A stretch of 64,000 bases of DNA from Avena insularis (Eukaryota > Streptophyta > Magnoliopsida > Poales > Poaceae). Shown here in pieces: positions 24,199 to 35,004 of this stretch. The DNA lies in assembly GCA_023614405.1 (NCBI GenBank), contig JAJUPC010000035.1, positions 682,001-746,000 on the forward strand, written 5' to 3'. Each line of letters opens with the position of its first letter. Position 1 is the stretch's first letter. A program made the position numbers and the translations under genes. Below the pieces are notes generated by a model. It saw only the letters and a program-made list of their open reading frames with translations. It had not been told where the DNA came from and did not search any database.

Positions 24199-25278
24199 AT
24201 GCCTCCCCATCGTGCCAACCCCAACCAAAAAAACAACAACAATGTCCCTCCCGAGATGCAGCAGTTGATGACATGTCAAGCTCAACTAATGCAGATGATG
24301 ACACAGTTTCTGCAAAATCAGAATCAGAACAACAACAACAACAACAACAATCAGAATAATCCTCTAGCACATGATATGCTCACCAGGTTTGTGAAGCTAA
24401 GGTCTGCAAGGTTTTCTGGGACAACTGAGCCAATGATAGCCAATGATTGGTTACATTCGGTGAATAAGGACTTAGTGACTGTTGGCTGCACCGATGAAGA
24501 AAAAGTTAGGTTTGCAGCATTTTTGCTTGAAGGACCAGCAACAACATGGTGGGAGAACTTTCAGATCACCACTCCCCTTGAGGATGTGACTTGGGCTATT
24601 TTTGAGGATGGTTTCCGTACAGCTCACATCTCATATGGAGTGAAGAACTGGAAGAAAAAGGAGTTTCGCAATCTGAAACAGCGTCACCTCAGTGTGGCTG
24701 AGTATATTGAAGAATTCAACAATCTGGCACGCTATGCACCGGATGAAGTTGACACAGATGCTAAGAGAAAGGAGAAATTCCTCGAAGGACTTAATGATGA
24801 GTTGAACCTGCAGCTATCTGTTGCCTATGTTCCAACTTATCAATCACTCTGTGACAAAGCCACCATCTTGGAAAACAAGATGAATCAAGTTGAGAACAGA
24901 AAGAGGAAACATAAACTCAAGTATCACTCAGGATCATCACAAAAGAAGCGTTCGTTCAAAAAGAGCAATGAAGATTCTGAACCACATCAGTATCACCACA
25001 ACAACAATGGAAGTGATAATAATAGAAATGATACTGACAATGGAGATGACCTTGGTCAGAACCAACATGACACTTTTAGGAAGAAAGATATTAGCCAGTT
25101 GTAGTGCTATAATTGTAAGGAATTTGGACATTATGCATCAAACTGTCCTAAGAAGAAAAAGAAAAAGGATGCTAGAAGATCCAATGGAAATGACTCCAAT
25201 GTGACCCAGAAAGGACATGTGAACGACATTGACATGGATGGGAACTTTGAAGAGATAGAAGTGGATGTCAGGAATTAG
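24199..25278 (+). pseudogene. gag: Gypsy-type gag with one in-frame stop
   Basis: ATG 24199 opens MPPHRANPNQ, a polar Q/N-rich N-terminus with a polyasparagine run near residues 43-52. It is followed by the retrotransposon gag core: FSGTTEPMIANDWL, FLLEGPATTWWENF, and FRTAHISYGVKNWKKKEF with LKQRHLSVAEYIEEFNNLAR. The frame stops at TAG 25102-25104. The next codon starts a perfect CX2CX4HX4C knuckle (CYNCKEFGHYASNC) in the same frame, which ends at 25278. The stop can derive from CAG by one C-to-T change. Gag would form the particle and bind RNA. No pol follows. Confidence 0.9.
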
Positions 25279-25468
25279 TTAACTCAGTTGAGTCAAATAA
25301 GGATTCCTTGTCTGGATATTAAGTGTTGAACCCATAGTCAAGTGAACCATCAATGTAACCCTATGAGACTTTCTTTTAAGGGTGGTAGTACCCTAGTTGC
25401 CTTGAAGCCAACTTGTAACCCTAGCCTTCCCAAATCTCGGGACGAGATTTCTTTTAAGGGTGGTAGCC
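25279..25468 (+). other. Short 3' untranslated region with duplicated purine tract
   Basis: Only 190 bp separate the gag end from the 3' LTR, where an autonomous element would have about 3-4 kb of pol. The 18-bp word TTCTTTTAAGGGTGGTAG occurs twice, at 25371-25388 and 25449-25466. The second copy borders the LTR. Confidence 0.8.
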
Positions 25469-26333
25469 TGTCACATCCCAAAATTTCCAAATTTTGAAAT
25501 GTGAAAATAAATAAACAAAATAAACAATTGTTCAAATTTAGGGTGAGAAGAAACTTTTTGATTCCAATTGGAAACATCAAAGCCTATTTTGATCAAATAG
25601 AATCCTAAAGGGATTTAAAAAGTTAAACAAATAATAAATAAAGTTATAATAGTTGGAATCACCATTTTTGGATCTTTAAATAAAAAGATATGGTTTTTAT
25701 AGGCAAAGGTAGAAATGTAAATAACGACTATTTTATTGAGTCAAATTAAATCTTGGCCAAGAAAATGAAATAAAATATTTCTATTTGATAAAAAGAGTAA
25801 AGAATTATTTAAATAAAATAATAAGGATTTATTAATATCCAATTTTATTTAAGTAAAGGCTTTTTCATTTTAAATAAACACTAAAACTTGTTAAAGTATT
25901 TTTAATAAAATTTCCAAGTGTTTTGTTTTTAAAATAAAACCTACTGAAAAAGTTTTGGTATTATTTAGATTTCAAATAGAGTCTTAAAATATATTAAAAC
26001 CTATTTGAAATAAAGACTAAAGAGTATTTATTTATTTTTAATAAATAATAAACCCTAAAAATAATTGTTCTATTTTGGACTTTGGAATATGTTGATAAAC
26101 ATAATTGAATTATACCCAAAAGTTTGGTGGTGGTTTGAATTCAAATGGAGTTTGAATTGTTTGAAATAAAATCAAAACAGAAATTCAAAACAGAAAAAGA
26201 AAAGCATTCAGTATAAAAAATGAAACTAACAACCCATCTGCCCAGCCAGCATGCCCGATAACTAAGCTTCCATCCCCTTGATGAGCGTTTTCCACTCAAC
26301 CTCGCACCTTGATCCAACAGCCTTGAGGCCCCA

Positions 26334-26404
<71 letters not shown>

Positions 26405-29400
26405 GACAGCACGGTCCCATGTCGTCAGTCGTCATCTCCACCTCGACCGTTCCCCCCTCGCCGTTTCTGCCGGCGATGAATGCCATTGAATTGGCATAAC
26501 ACCGCGAGTAAATCTAGACAGCAACCATGTGCCTTTAAACGCCACGCTCTCCTCTTCCATTCCCCCAAGCCACACCTCCTCTCTGCCTCCAGGCTGCGAG
26601 AATCGCGAGCTCGAACCCTCTCTGCTCCGACGAGGTCCTCCATCAATTCCGGCAAGGACGGTCACCCCCTCGGCCCTTACTTTGCACGAGCTTGACCAGA
26701 AGACTCCTGCGCATCTCCCAGTGCCAACTGCTTGGCCTCGCCCGCTCCACAATATCGGCAACCTCGACACCGAGCACCACCGTCGTCTGCCATTTCTCCG
26801 GCGAGTTTCCCCGGTGAGTACCGACTGCCCCGAACCCTCCCGATGATGCTCCTGTAATCCCCACACTCGCCCGCGTCTAACTGCATGCTCCGTTTGTCTT
26901 AGCTCTCTCTCAAGCCTCGCCCCCGACGACAACCAGAGACACCCGACGCTGCCACTGACTCTGGCGAGCAATCCACCCTACTCCGGTGCGCCCCTCGATA
27001 AGCTGACCACGCCTTGAGCTTCGCTGCACCTGTGCGATCACGGTGAGCTACTCCTCCCTCTCCCTCGCTTCCTGAATCATCGCCAACGCCACCGCCCGAG
27101 CATGCGCCGCCGTCCGCCGCCGCCAGTTCTTGGCAGTGTGCTGTGAGCCGTCCGATGTAGATCCAGCGATAGAGATAGAATCATTAAACTAAAGGGTATC
27201 ATGTGTTGTGTGCTGTGCGATTTCCATTAGATCTGATGGCCAGTATTGCTTGATCCGTGCGAACCAGTACCGCCCAGTTAGATTCAGCCACGTGGCCAGA
27301 CTCAGGATTTGAAATAGAAATTTGATCTATTAGATTTGCAAACTTTCAAAATTCATAACTTTAATTCTACACGTCCAAATTTTGCAAATTTTATATCAAT
27401 GGAATCAGCAGAACAAGAACTTTGCAACCATGCACTTTGTTTAATGTTTTGCTTCTGGAATATTGATTGAAATTGCAGAAACTTGTGTAGGCATAATTTG
27501 AATATAAAATTTGTTCTAGAAATATTTTTAAGATGAAATCTTTGCAAAATGGATTGTTTTAAACCTAATGACCATAGGAATAAACTTATGGATTTAAAAA
27601 TGTATTTTGTGAAGTTAAGGAATAAATATTTGAATTAGCACATTTCGAGTCAAATAAAAATATTGTTTATGGTTTAGAAATGATTTTTTGAGTAAAGCCT
27701 TTGGGAAATGATGTGATTCAAATCTTCTGACCCTAAACAACAAGTTTTGTGAATTAAGAACATATTTGATGAACCATATAAAGTTATTACTTTGCTAAAA
27801 GATAGTTTCAACAACATAAAATATCACCTTAGCATAATATTTGGTTTATGAGATGAAACCTTTTACAAATGGTTTTACCACTTTAATGAATGACCACATT
27901 GAGCTTTAAAATGTTTAAAGCCTAATAGAAACCACTTTTATAAATAAAACCATCTCTTGCATGCTTGCATGCATTGCCTTGTTTCTATTATTTTATGTGT
28001 GATAAATTGTTTGAATGTTGGTTTGAAAATGTGTTTTGCTTGATTGAATTGTAGTGAAGTTAGAGGAGTGTGATATTTGCAAGATCAAGAAGTGAATCAA
28101 TATTCTCTACTAAAAAGGCAAGTGACACTATCATCCATGTCCTACTATTTTCATTATACTTAGTGGATTTTTGTAACATGCATGATAAGATTATTATATT
28201 TCTATGCTATGTTATGTTCTATTAGGATATCCTTATATCTCCCTTAGTGAAAACATTGTAGTTGTAGTATGCTTAACCCTGCTATATATTTGGGATGGGA
28301 TACATGATATGATTATATGAAGTGTTGGAAAAATTATGTGTTTTATATAATAAAACAAGTACTCAAAGAACCACCTGGGTGGAAAGAGGATACTCAAGTT
28401 TTTGGACAAGGTGGCAACAAAGGGAACCATGTTTATATGGCTATCTTTTTGTATGTGCACTAGAATAAAACCACCTAGGGACTTAGAGATTGAACATGTT
28501 TCTCGTACAGTGGCTTCCATGTACAGCCACATGCTAAATGGGCTCTGGCTTAGTCAACTACATAGTGGAAGACCCATGCATTTGCATCTTCAGGTTAACT
28601 AGAATTGTGTATGGGAAATTTATCCCTACATTGGTGCCTGGTAGAAAAGCTAGCATTATGTATTGGGAGGACTCCTATGAAAAGACTTTGTCACATTCTC
28701 GATCTGACGGTACTCCATTTTGGTGAGTACTTATCCAGCGGCCACTTGTCGCGTCAAGACAAGATGGGTAAAGTGTACAACTTCTACAGAAGATCAAATT
28801 CTAAGTACTTAGCCATGTCCCCGGTTACGGACAACTCTGAGCAACTAAGGCCTGAAGCTATGGAAGATCTCGACATTCCAATTTCTCAAAGTAAAACTTG
28901 ATGGTGACAACAAGGGATTAGAAGCACTTGGAGTTTTCCAAGGAGTTCAGAAAGATTTGACAAAAGATCAAAACTACTTTTAAAAGATAGGATAAAACTA
29001 TATTGCTTTCTGCAAAAGAGCCTAAACCCTACTTAGCCAAATATGCATGTAATGATAAGATCCACTTATTTCTACATAGTAGTGAAACTTGCCAATACAA
29101 TTCAAATGTATTGACCCTTGTGGGCTGCAACTTATTATGTTGCAGGTTTGTTTGATGTTAGTGAAGTGTGTTGAATAGGATTACAAGTCTACAACCAACA
29201 TGATTGCCTGTGGCACTTTGGAGATGAAGGACCCCATGCTATTGTTATATTCTGCTGCATTGTAATGAGATAGCCAAATGAGCTATGTAAGATGTAATGA
29301 ATTATTTTATTCCTGGTTATAAAGTTGTATTATGACCTTTGTTTCTTGATATTACATCTTAACTGTGGATGCTAGCTATTGATCCAGGGACTAGCATTGT

Positions 29401-29443
29401 AAACACAGGGATCTCTACCTTATTAAAGGTAGGGGACCTTACA
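25469..29443 (+). repeat. 3' LTR of the Gypsy-like element
   Basis: 3975 bp, collinear with 19756-23690. Main size differences are the expanded CT tract, an extra AAATTCAAAACAG unit near 26180 and loss of a short GCC-rich unit near 27120. Ends CTTACA, then ATGTT. Confidence 0.93.
26338..26401 (+). repeat. Expanded (CT)n microsatellite, about 32 units
   Basis: An unbroken CT run inside the 3' LTR. The homologous site in the 5' LTR has about eight units. It produces Ser-Leu and Glu-Arg repeat frames that are artefacts. Confidence 0.95.
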
Positions 29444-31754
29444 ATGTTATGGCTGTATTCTTTGCTTGTTAAACAATGTAATTCTTGAGTATTGGATACT
29501 GAATTTGTTGATGTGAATCGTCATATGAAACAACATAATTCATGAACTACAATGGCCTAAAGTAACTAGCAAAAGAATATGTGATGATGCTCATCGAGAA
29601 CAAATAAAGCGTTGTTGTGTTGCTCGTTGAAATCAAAACTTACCTTCAAGATTTGTTTTCAATAATTGTTATTTCGATCAGGTATTATGAGAACAAAAGG
29701 GTTGTTCAAATAATTGAGGTAATCCATAAAAGATGGATGATTTACAAATCTCGTTGGAGAAATCACATCCATAAAACTAGTGCTAAAAATGTCGAAAGAA
29801 AAATTGATTGAAAGATCACTTAGGAAGTGACATCGCTGTTTAAATTATATTGGAAAGAAAGCATGAAGAAACTCCATGTGGATGGAATTTTGGAGTCTTT
29901 TGATTTTTGATCAAATGACGCTGCGAAACTTTCCTAGGGATAATTAAAACTCCATTCATAGGCCAAAAGTGAACGAATGACTAGCTTATTGGAAATTGTA
30001 CATATAGATGTATAAAGCCCATTATGTGTAGTCAAGAGCGATGGATTTCAACTTCATATGCTTTCTCCGAAAATTTTAGTGAATATATGAATATTTACTT
30101 AATGAGGATGAAGTGTGAAACATTTGAAAAGTTCGAAGACTTTCAAGATGAAGTGCAAAATCAATGTAACAAGAAAATAAAAGAATTTATGATAGGATCA
30201 TAAAGGGAGATATTTGAGTTACAAGTTTAGCATAACACCTAAGATTTGAGGAATCGTTCCATGGATTTGCGTTTCCCGAAACACCATATGAGTATGGAAT
30301 AATCGAGATATGCAATGAAACCTTGTTTGACATGGTAAGATCAAAGGTGTAATTCATAAAACTGCCATTATATTTTAAAGATTAAAAGCTTTAGAGACTA
30401 CCACTTTTTCACTGAAAAGAGCTCCATCATGATCCGTTGAAATGACACCATATAAAGTTATGATTTGGGATAAAAACCAAGTTGTCCTTTCTTAAACATT
30501 GGTATGCTATGCATAAGAAATATGTTTGCAACCAAAATTGGATGAACATATCTTTGTATGTTATTTTGAATAATCGTTGAGTATTCCTCCATAACACCAA
30601 AGACAAAAATGTTTATCGCTTATAACGTTAAGTTTCTTCGAGAAAGGAATTTTCCGTGAAAAGTTAAGTGGGAGGACAATAGAACTTTGATAAGGTTAAA
30701 AGAACCTTAGCTATATGTGCAAAGTTGCGCAGCGCCGAAAAGTGTTCCGGAGGCAGCAACAATGCTCATGGCTCACGTGTCTCAAAGGTTGTGGTCACGG
30801 AGGTCTAAGTTCCTATAGAACCAAGTAGGTCGAGTAAACAACCAAATACCAAGATTTTAGAGTTAAGTCATTATTTGACAATAATGATCCAACTACATGC
30901 AAAGAAGCGATGATGGGCCCTGATTCTGTCAAATGGTTTGAAGCCATAAAATCCATGATAGTTCCATATACGAGAGATCAAGCTTTGAAATTGAAAGACC
31001 CTCTGAAAAGGTGCAAGACCTTACAGTCATATTTGGATCTATAAAGAAATAGACATGGATGTTTCACATCTATGAAATTATCGACATGCCGGGAAAGAGT
31101 TCACGACAATGTTCAAAGAGTTGACTATGATAAGATCTGATCTTTCATTAAGCGATATTTAGTCTAGACGGATTAATGTAGCAACCACTACATATAATTT
31201 TGTTATGTGGTAGTTGAATAAAAAAAACAAGTTCTTCTAATAGAATGGTTACCTAGGACGTGTGCATGACACGGTCCAAAGGGTTTTGTTAATTCAAAGG
31301 ATGCTAAAAGCATATGCAAACTTCAATGGTTGAAGTAAGCATCGCGGAGTTGGAAAATTCACTATGATGAAACTGTTAAAAGAGTTTAATTTTATCGAAG
31401 ATGATGAAGATGCTTGCATTTGCAAGAAATTAAGTGGGAGCGCTAAGACATGTTTCTAATACATTATGTGGAAGACATTTTGATGATTGGAAATGATGTA
31501 TCTTTTTATTGACATAGGTTAAGAATTTCATCTCGATGAAAGGCTTAGGCAGAACCCGAATATTTGGCATCAATATCTATATGGATAAATTGAGACGCTA
31601 ATATGGTTGTGCCAGAAGTACATAGATGAGATATTGAATGAGTTCAATATAGAAACTACAAGAAAGGTTCTTGTTGCACAGGAAGGATTGAATAAAGATT
31701 CAAGTATTTTTGATACTTGATATATAAAATCACAAAGAGTACTTTATCAATCAT
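29444..31754 (+). pseudogene. pol: Degenerate integrase and RT of Copia B
   Basis: Copia pol can be read in pieces across frames. The pre-integrase region is near 29860 (MKKLHVDGILESF-like). An integrase stretch near 30085-30160 reads YMNIYLMRMKCETFEKFEDF, with QNQCNKKIK after it. The start of RT is near 30890 (CKEAMMGPDSVKWFEAIKSM). The RT core is near 31460, where the usual YVDDIL reads YVEDIL. Stops and frameshifts occur every few dozen codons, and the integrase RSDRGGEY motif is lost. The CACTA insertion at 31755 lies between RT and RNase H. Confidence 0.8.
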
Positions 31755-31930
31755 CACTACTGCAGAATAGGTTATCAGTGACATGCTCAAATGGTCCATT
31801 AGTGACAGGCAATGCGTCTTTCACTAATAACTAGTCACTAGTATGAGGTTACTAGTGACAGGCATGTGCCCGTCACTAGTATTTGTATACTAGTGACGGG
31901 CAAAAGAGATGCATGTCACTAATTGCGATC
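31755..31930. repeat. Left TIR and subterminal repeats, outer CACTA
   Basis: The 13-bp TIR is followed within 170 bp by repeated TAGTGACAGGCA and CTAGTGACGGGCA words. The matching array is at 48690-48930 near the right end. Probable binding sites for a TnpA-like protein supplied by another element. Confidence 0.85.
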
Positions 31931-31999
31931 AAAGGCCGTAACCATATGAGGTTTTGTAGTGACAAGCCCATTATCCTGCATGTCACTGGTTTGAATTAT

Positions 32000-33734
32000 G
32001 ATAATAAAAAACTTAGATACGCTTTCCACGAATTCCTAGACAGCATAATAAGATATTATAAAAGTATTAAACATAGTTTACACGAATATTAGATAGCACA
32101 ATACACATAACCTAATATGACATAATATTCACACAGATAACACAATGGCATAGGAATTTACAATCTATCATAAACTAACGATGGATAGTTCTTTGATCAG
32201 TTATCTAGCAAGAAGTTTAAACTCCAAAGAACAACACCACCAACGATACATTATTATAGTCATATGCATAGCTGCAAGTTAGTTGCCCTATTCTACATTT
32301 TTATTATCTTGTTGAGGTGAAAATTCTTTGGTTATGTCTTCCTTGTTTGAACGTGAATTATGCGGGACATTGATGGCATGCTTAATCTGATACAAACAAA
32401 AAATGAGCATATAATTATGAGCAATGGCACCACGTAAATAATCACCTGTTAGAGAATAAAGAGATTCTAAATAAAAAATCAAATAGTAGCATAAGAATCA
32501 GCTTTCTCTATTATTTGTCCCTATATTCATAAGAGTACATAAATATTGCTAAGAAACATAGAATAACGAACGACGTCATGATATGGAGGTAGTATGTACT
32601 GGTTCATATATTTAAGATGGAAATTCTAAAATGTTTACTAGTTCATTATGCTTTTGTGCGTAGGTCGTAAGTTAGAAAAAAAATGAAATGGGTCAATACT
32701 GGGCGTCCATGTTCTTTCCTGTGGGAAATGAATATTTATACAAATGTTGCCATTTCAAGAAATTCTAGTTAGTATATTAACATACACCTTTTTTACAATT
32801 TGCAAGAATACACCCATATGCATAAGCACTAGCTGCTACTATTTAGCATTTAGCTTCACAAGGTGAGGCTCATGAGCAGAAAGCAAAATAGTGAGTTGAG
32901 CGTGCATGGTATCACATCCTAGCATAGCTCATTATACCTGTGACTCATGTGTATTGGATATCATTTGTAAATTTGTATAGATATTTAGTTTACAACCTTA
33001 GATCCATTTATATTCTCCTAGAACAGAGACGAATTTTGAGTCCTATAGGCTCTTATTTAACCATCAACATATATATACACTGGCTAATAAAAACGGCTGG
33101 ACAATTTATAACCAAAATGAAACTCCAAAAATGTTTAGTTATCCCTTCCTCAATCATCGAGCATTAACACAGCAATAGCACACTCAAGTACATGTATACC
33201 ACGACTACACGAATGTTTTACCATAAGAGGCTTTACAAAACTATTTCTTCACTTCCATATACCTACAGACAAATATATGGAACATGTAGACATGCTCTAG
33301 AAACTAGTGCTAACAATTATAATACTTAAAATAATATAAGAGGGACATGTAAGAACATGTGACGGTGGAAGAGATTCATTTTCTAAAGCATGTACATCTA
33401 TATCGAGGAGCCCCTCACTTGGGATACAGGATTTTTCTGAGAATTGATCGATTTCATCATCATCTAATCCACCAATAAAGAACAAAATTTATTAAAAAAA
33501 GCCTGACAAAAGAGCCGGTAATGAATCTAGTAGGATTTGTATTTATATGAGAGTCTGGAGGAGGTTTGGTACCTTGTACCATCATTTGGATAGTAACAAA
33601 CTTTGTACCAACGAAACCTAGCATCTATTAATTGACAGAAGATAGTTTTGGCAAACCTAATGCAAGCGTTAACACTGAAATTTTCTAGACCCTATATGCA
33701 TGTCGTGTATAGGATAGAAAGCAATTAAACAAAC
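32000..33734. other. Interior of outer CACTA, mostly unassigned
   Basis: AT-rich with short ORFs only. On the minus strand, 33297-33485 has an open stretch with a plausible hydrophilic peptide (GLDDDEIDQFSEKS). A short block near 33570-33625 can be read RWYKVCYYPNDGT, followed by a GT that could be a donor. They may be exons of a captured or defective gene transcribed leftward from the GC-rich block at 33735-34195. Weak evidence. Confidence 0.35.
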
Positions 33735-34195
33735 CTGATGATAGACCGCCGTGTGAGCAAGCAAATCCCAGCCACATCGTGGGCCGCAAAATTCGGAGCG
33801 CCATGACCGCTAGTGTAGGGAAGAGATTGTCTGTTGGTGGACCTTGCATCGCACGGAGAAGGCGAGATTTTTTCTGGAGGACGGCGATGGTCGGGTACCG
33901 CTATCTGGCCGCCGACGAGAGGTGGCTCATATGGATCTCGTTGCTGGGAACCGCATGGTCTCCTCGGCCTCGGGTTCGGGCTTGATCGAAAATACCTCCG
34001 CCCTACCGAGGAAAATTTCGCCGTGCAACCTCTATTAGCGTCTTCATGGAGGCGCCGCCTCGAGAGGCGGGGCAGCACAGCATCGCCATCGGCGAATCAG
34101 AGGAGATGTAGAAGAGGACGGAAGAGCGTGAGAAGCGCACACCCGCCGTCACGCCCTAGGGGAGAGAACGAACAGGAGATGTGGCGGCTGCTTAG
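33735..34195 (-). other. GC-rich block in outer CACTA, possible first exon
   Basis: A sharply GC-rich, CpG-rich island of about 460 bp within AT-rich DNA. On the minus strand a frame runs 34078-33725, and the block ends near 33738 at CATCAG/GTTTGT, which resembles a splice donor. Open frames exist on both strands, as expected from base composition. It could be a 5' exon or promoter of a captured gene. I recognise no product. Confidence 0.35.
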
Positions 34196-34566
34196 GTCTT
34201 TTATTATGGTTTGTAGTATTTTCTAAAGTCCCGGGAAGGGGATAAGTGGATAATTGATCGATCAGATTATCTTTTTTTTTGACATCTCTATGAGTGTCAT
34301 GGACAAATTTTGGGAAGACATGGGCTGCGTCTCACAAAACGTCCCCATACAACGTTAACTGTCTGAAATGTATAAAAGGGACGATTATATAAACTATTCA
34401 CTCCATATTATTGATCTCAATTTATCTAGATTTACATGTATTTAGTTAAATATTTAGGCTAGATGTATTCATATTTAGACAAAGTTGAGTTCATTAATTT
34501 GGACAATGAGGAAGTAGCATTTCAGCCGTTTGAGAGGTGCGCGGGTGGCATCAGTCTGGATGGCAT

Positions 34567-34840
34567 CACTAGTGGGAACAACCCCATTGGTCCCGGTTGG
34601 TAAGGGGCTTTAGTCCCGGTTACCCAACCGGGACAGGGCAAACGTTGCCGCGGCAGAGGGCGAGGGGGGGGGGGGGGGTGGAGCAACCGTCTCGGTTCGT
34701 AACACGAACCGAGACAAATAACCCTCTGCCGCGGTAGAGATTTGACACAATTCTCTGCCGCGGCAGAGAATTTATTTTGGCAACTTTTGTTGCCGCGGCA
34801 GCATTTTGGCCATTTTTTGTGCCGCGGCAGAGAATTCATT
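34567..34840. repeat. Left subterminal region of inner CACTA with palindromic array
   Basis: After the TIR come GGTCCCGGTTGG and GTCCCGGTTACC/AACCGGGAC inverted words, then five copies of the palindrome TGCCGCGGC/TA (34646, 34727, 34756, 34791, 34820), one within a 16-bp perfect palindrome CTCTGCCGCGGCAGAG (34753-34768). A separate hairpin has arms GTCTCGGTTCGT and ACGAACCGAGAC (34689-34715). The poly-G run near 34665-34679 may be a sequencing weak point. Confidence 0.85.
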
Positions 34841-35004
34841 TATGTTATTTTATTGTTTATTTAGTGTTTTGCACTCATCAATGAAGGAACCATTATATTG
34901 CACAAGATCATCATGACAATATAGATCCAAGTATCGAACATATTACATTCGATACACGGATCGAGTTCATGCACTACATACAAAACAAGCTCTTTGTACA
35001 ATCC

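Larger units (their letters stand above)
19756..29443 (+). mobile_element. Gag-only, long-LTR Gypsy-like retrotransposon
   Basis: LTRs 19756-23690 and 25469-29443 begin TGTCACATCCC and end GGGGACCTTACA. Perfect duplications ATGTT flank it (19751-19755 and 29444-29448). A tRNA-Met PBS is at 23693. The interior is only 1.78 kb and contains a Gypsy-type gag with a CCHC knuckle but no protease, RT, RNase H or integrase. It therefore cannot have moved unaided. Two thirds or more of the element is LTR. The last bases before the 3' LTR (TTCTTTTAAGGGTGGTAG) look like the purine tract of Tekay-like Gypsy elements. I do not assign a family name. Confidence 0.93.

Noticed and set aside
26262..26499. ORFs with Glu-Arg or Ser-Leu repeats
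   Set aside because: Pure translation of the (CT)n tract in the Gypsy-like 3' LTR; length and frame depend on tract size, and the 5' LTR lacks it.
34663..34680. Poly-G run as a functional element
   Set aside because: Homopolymer of about 15 G next to the CACTA repeats; possibly a sequencing or assembly weak point.
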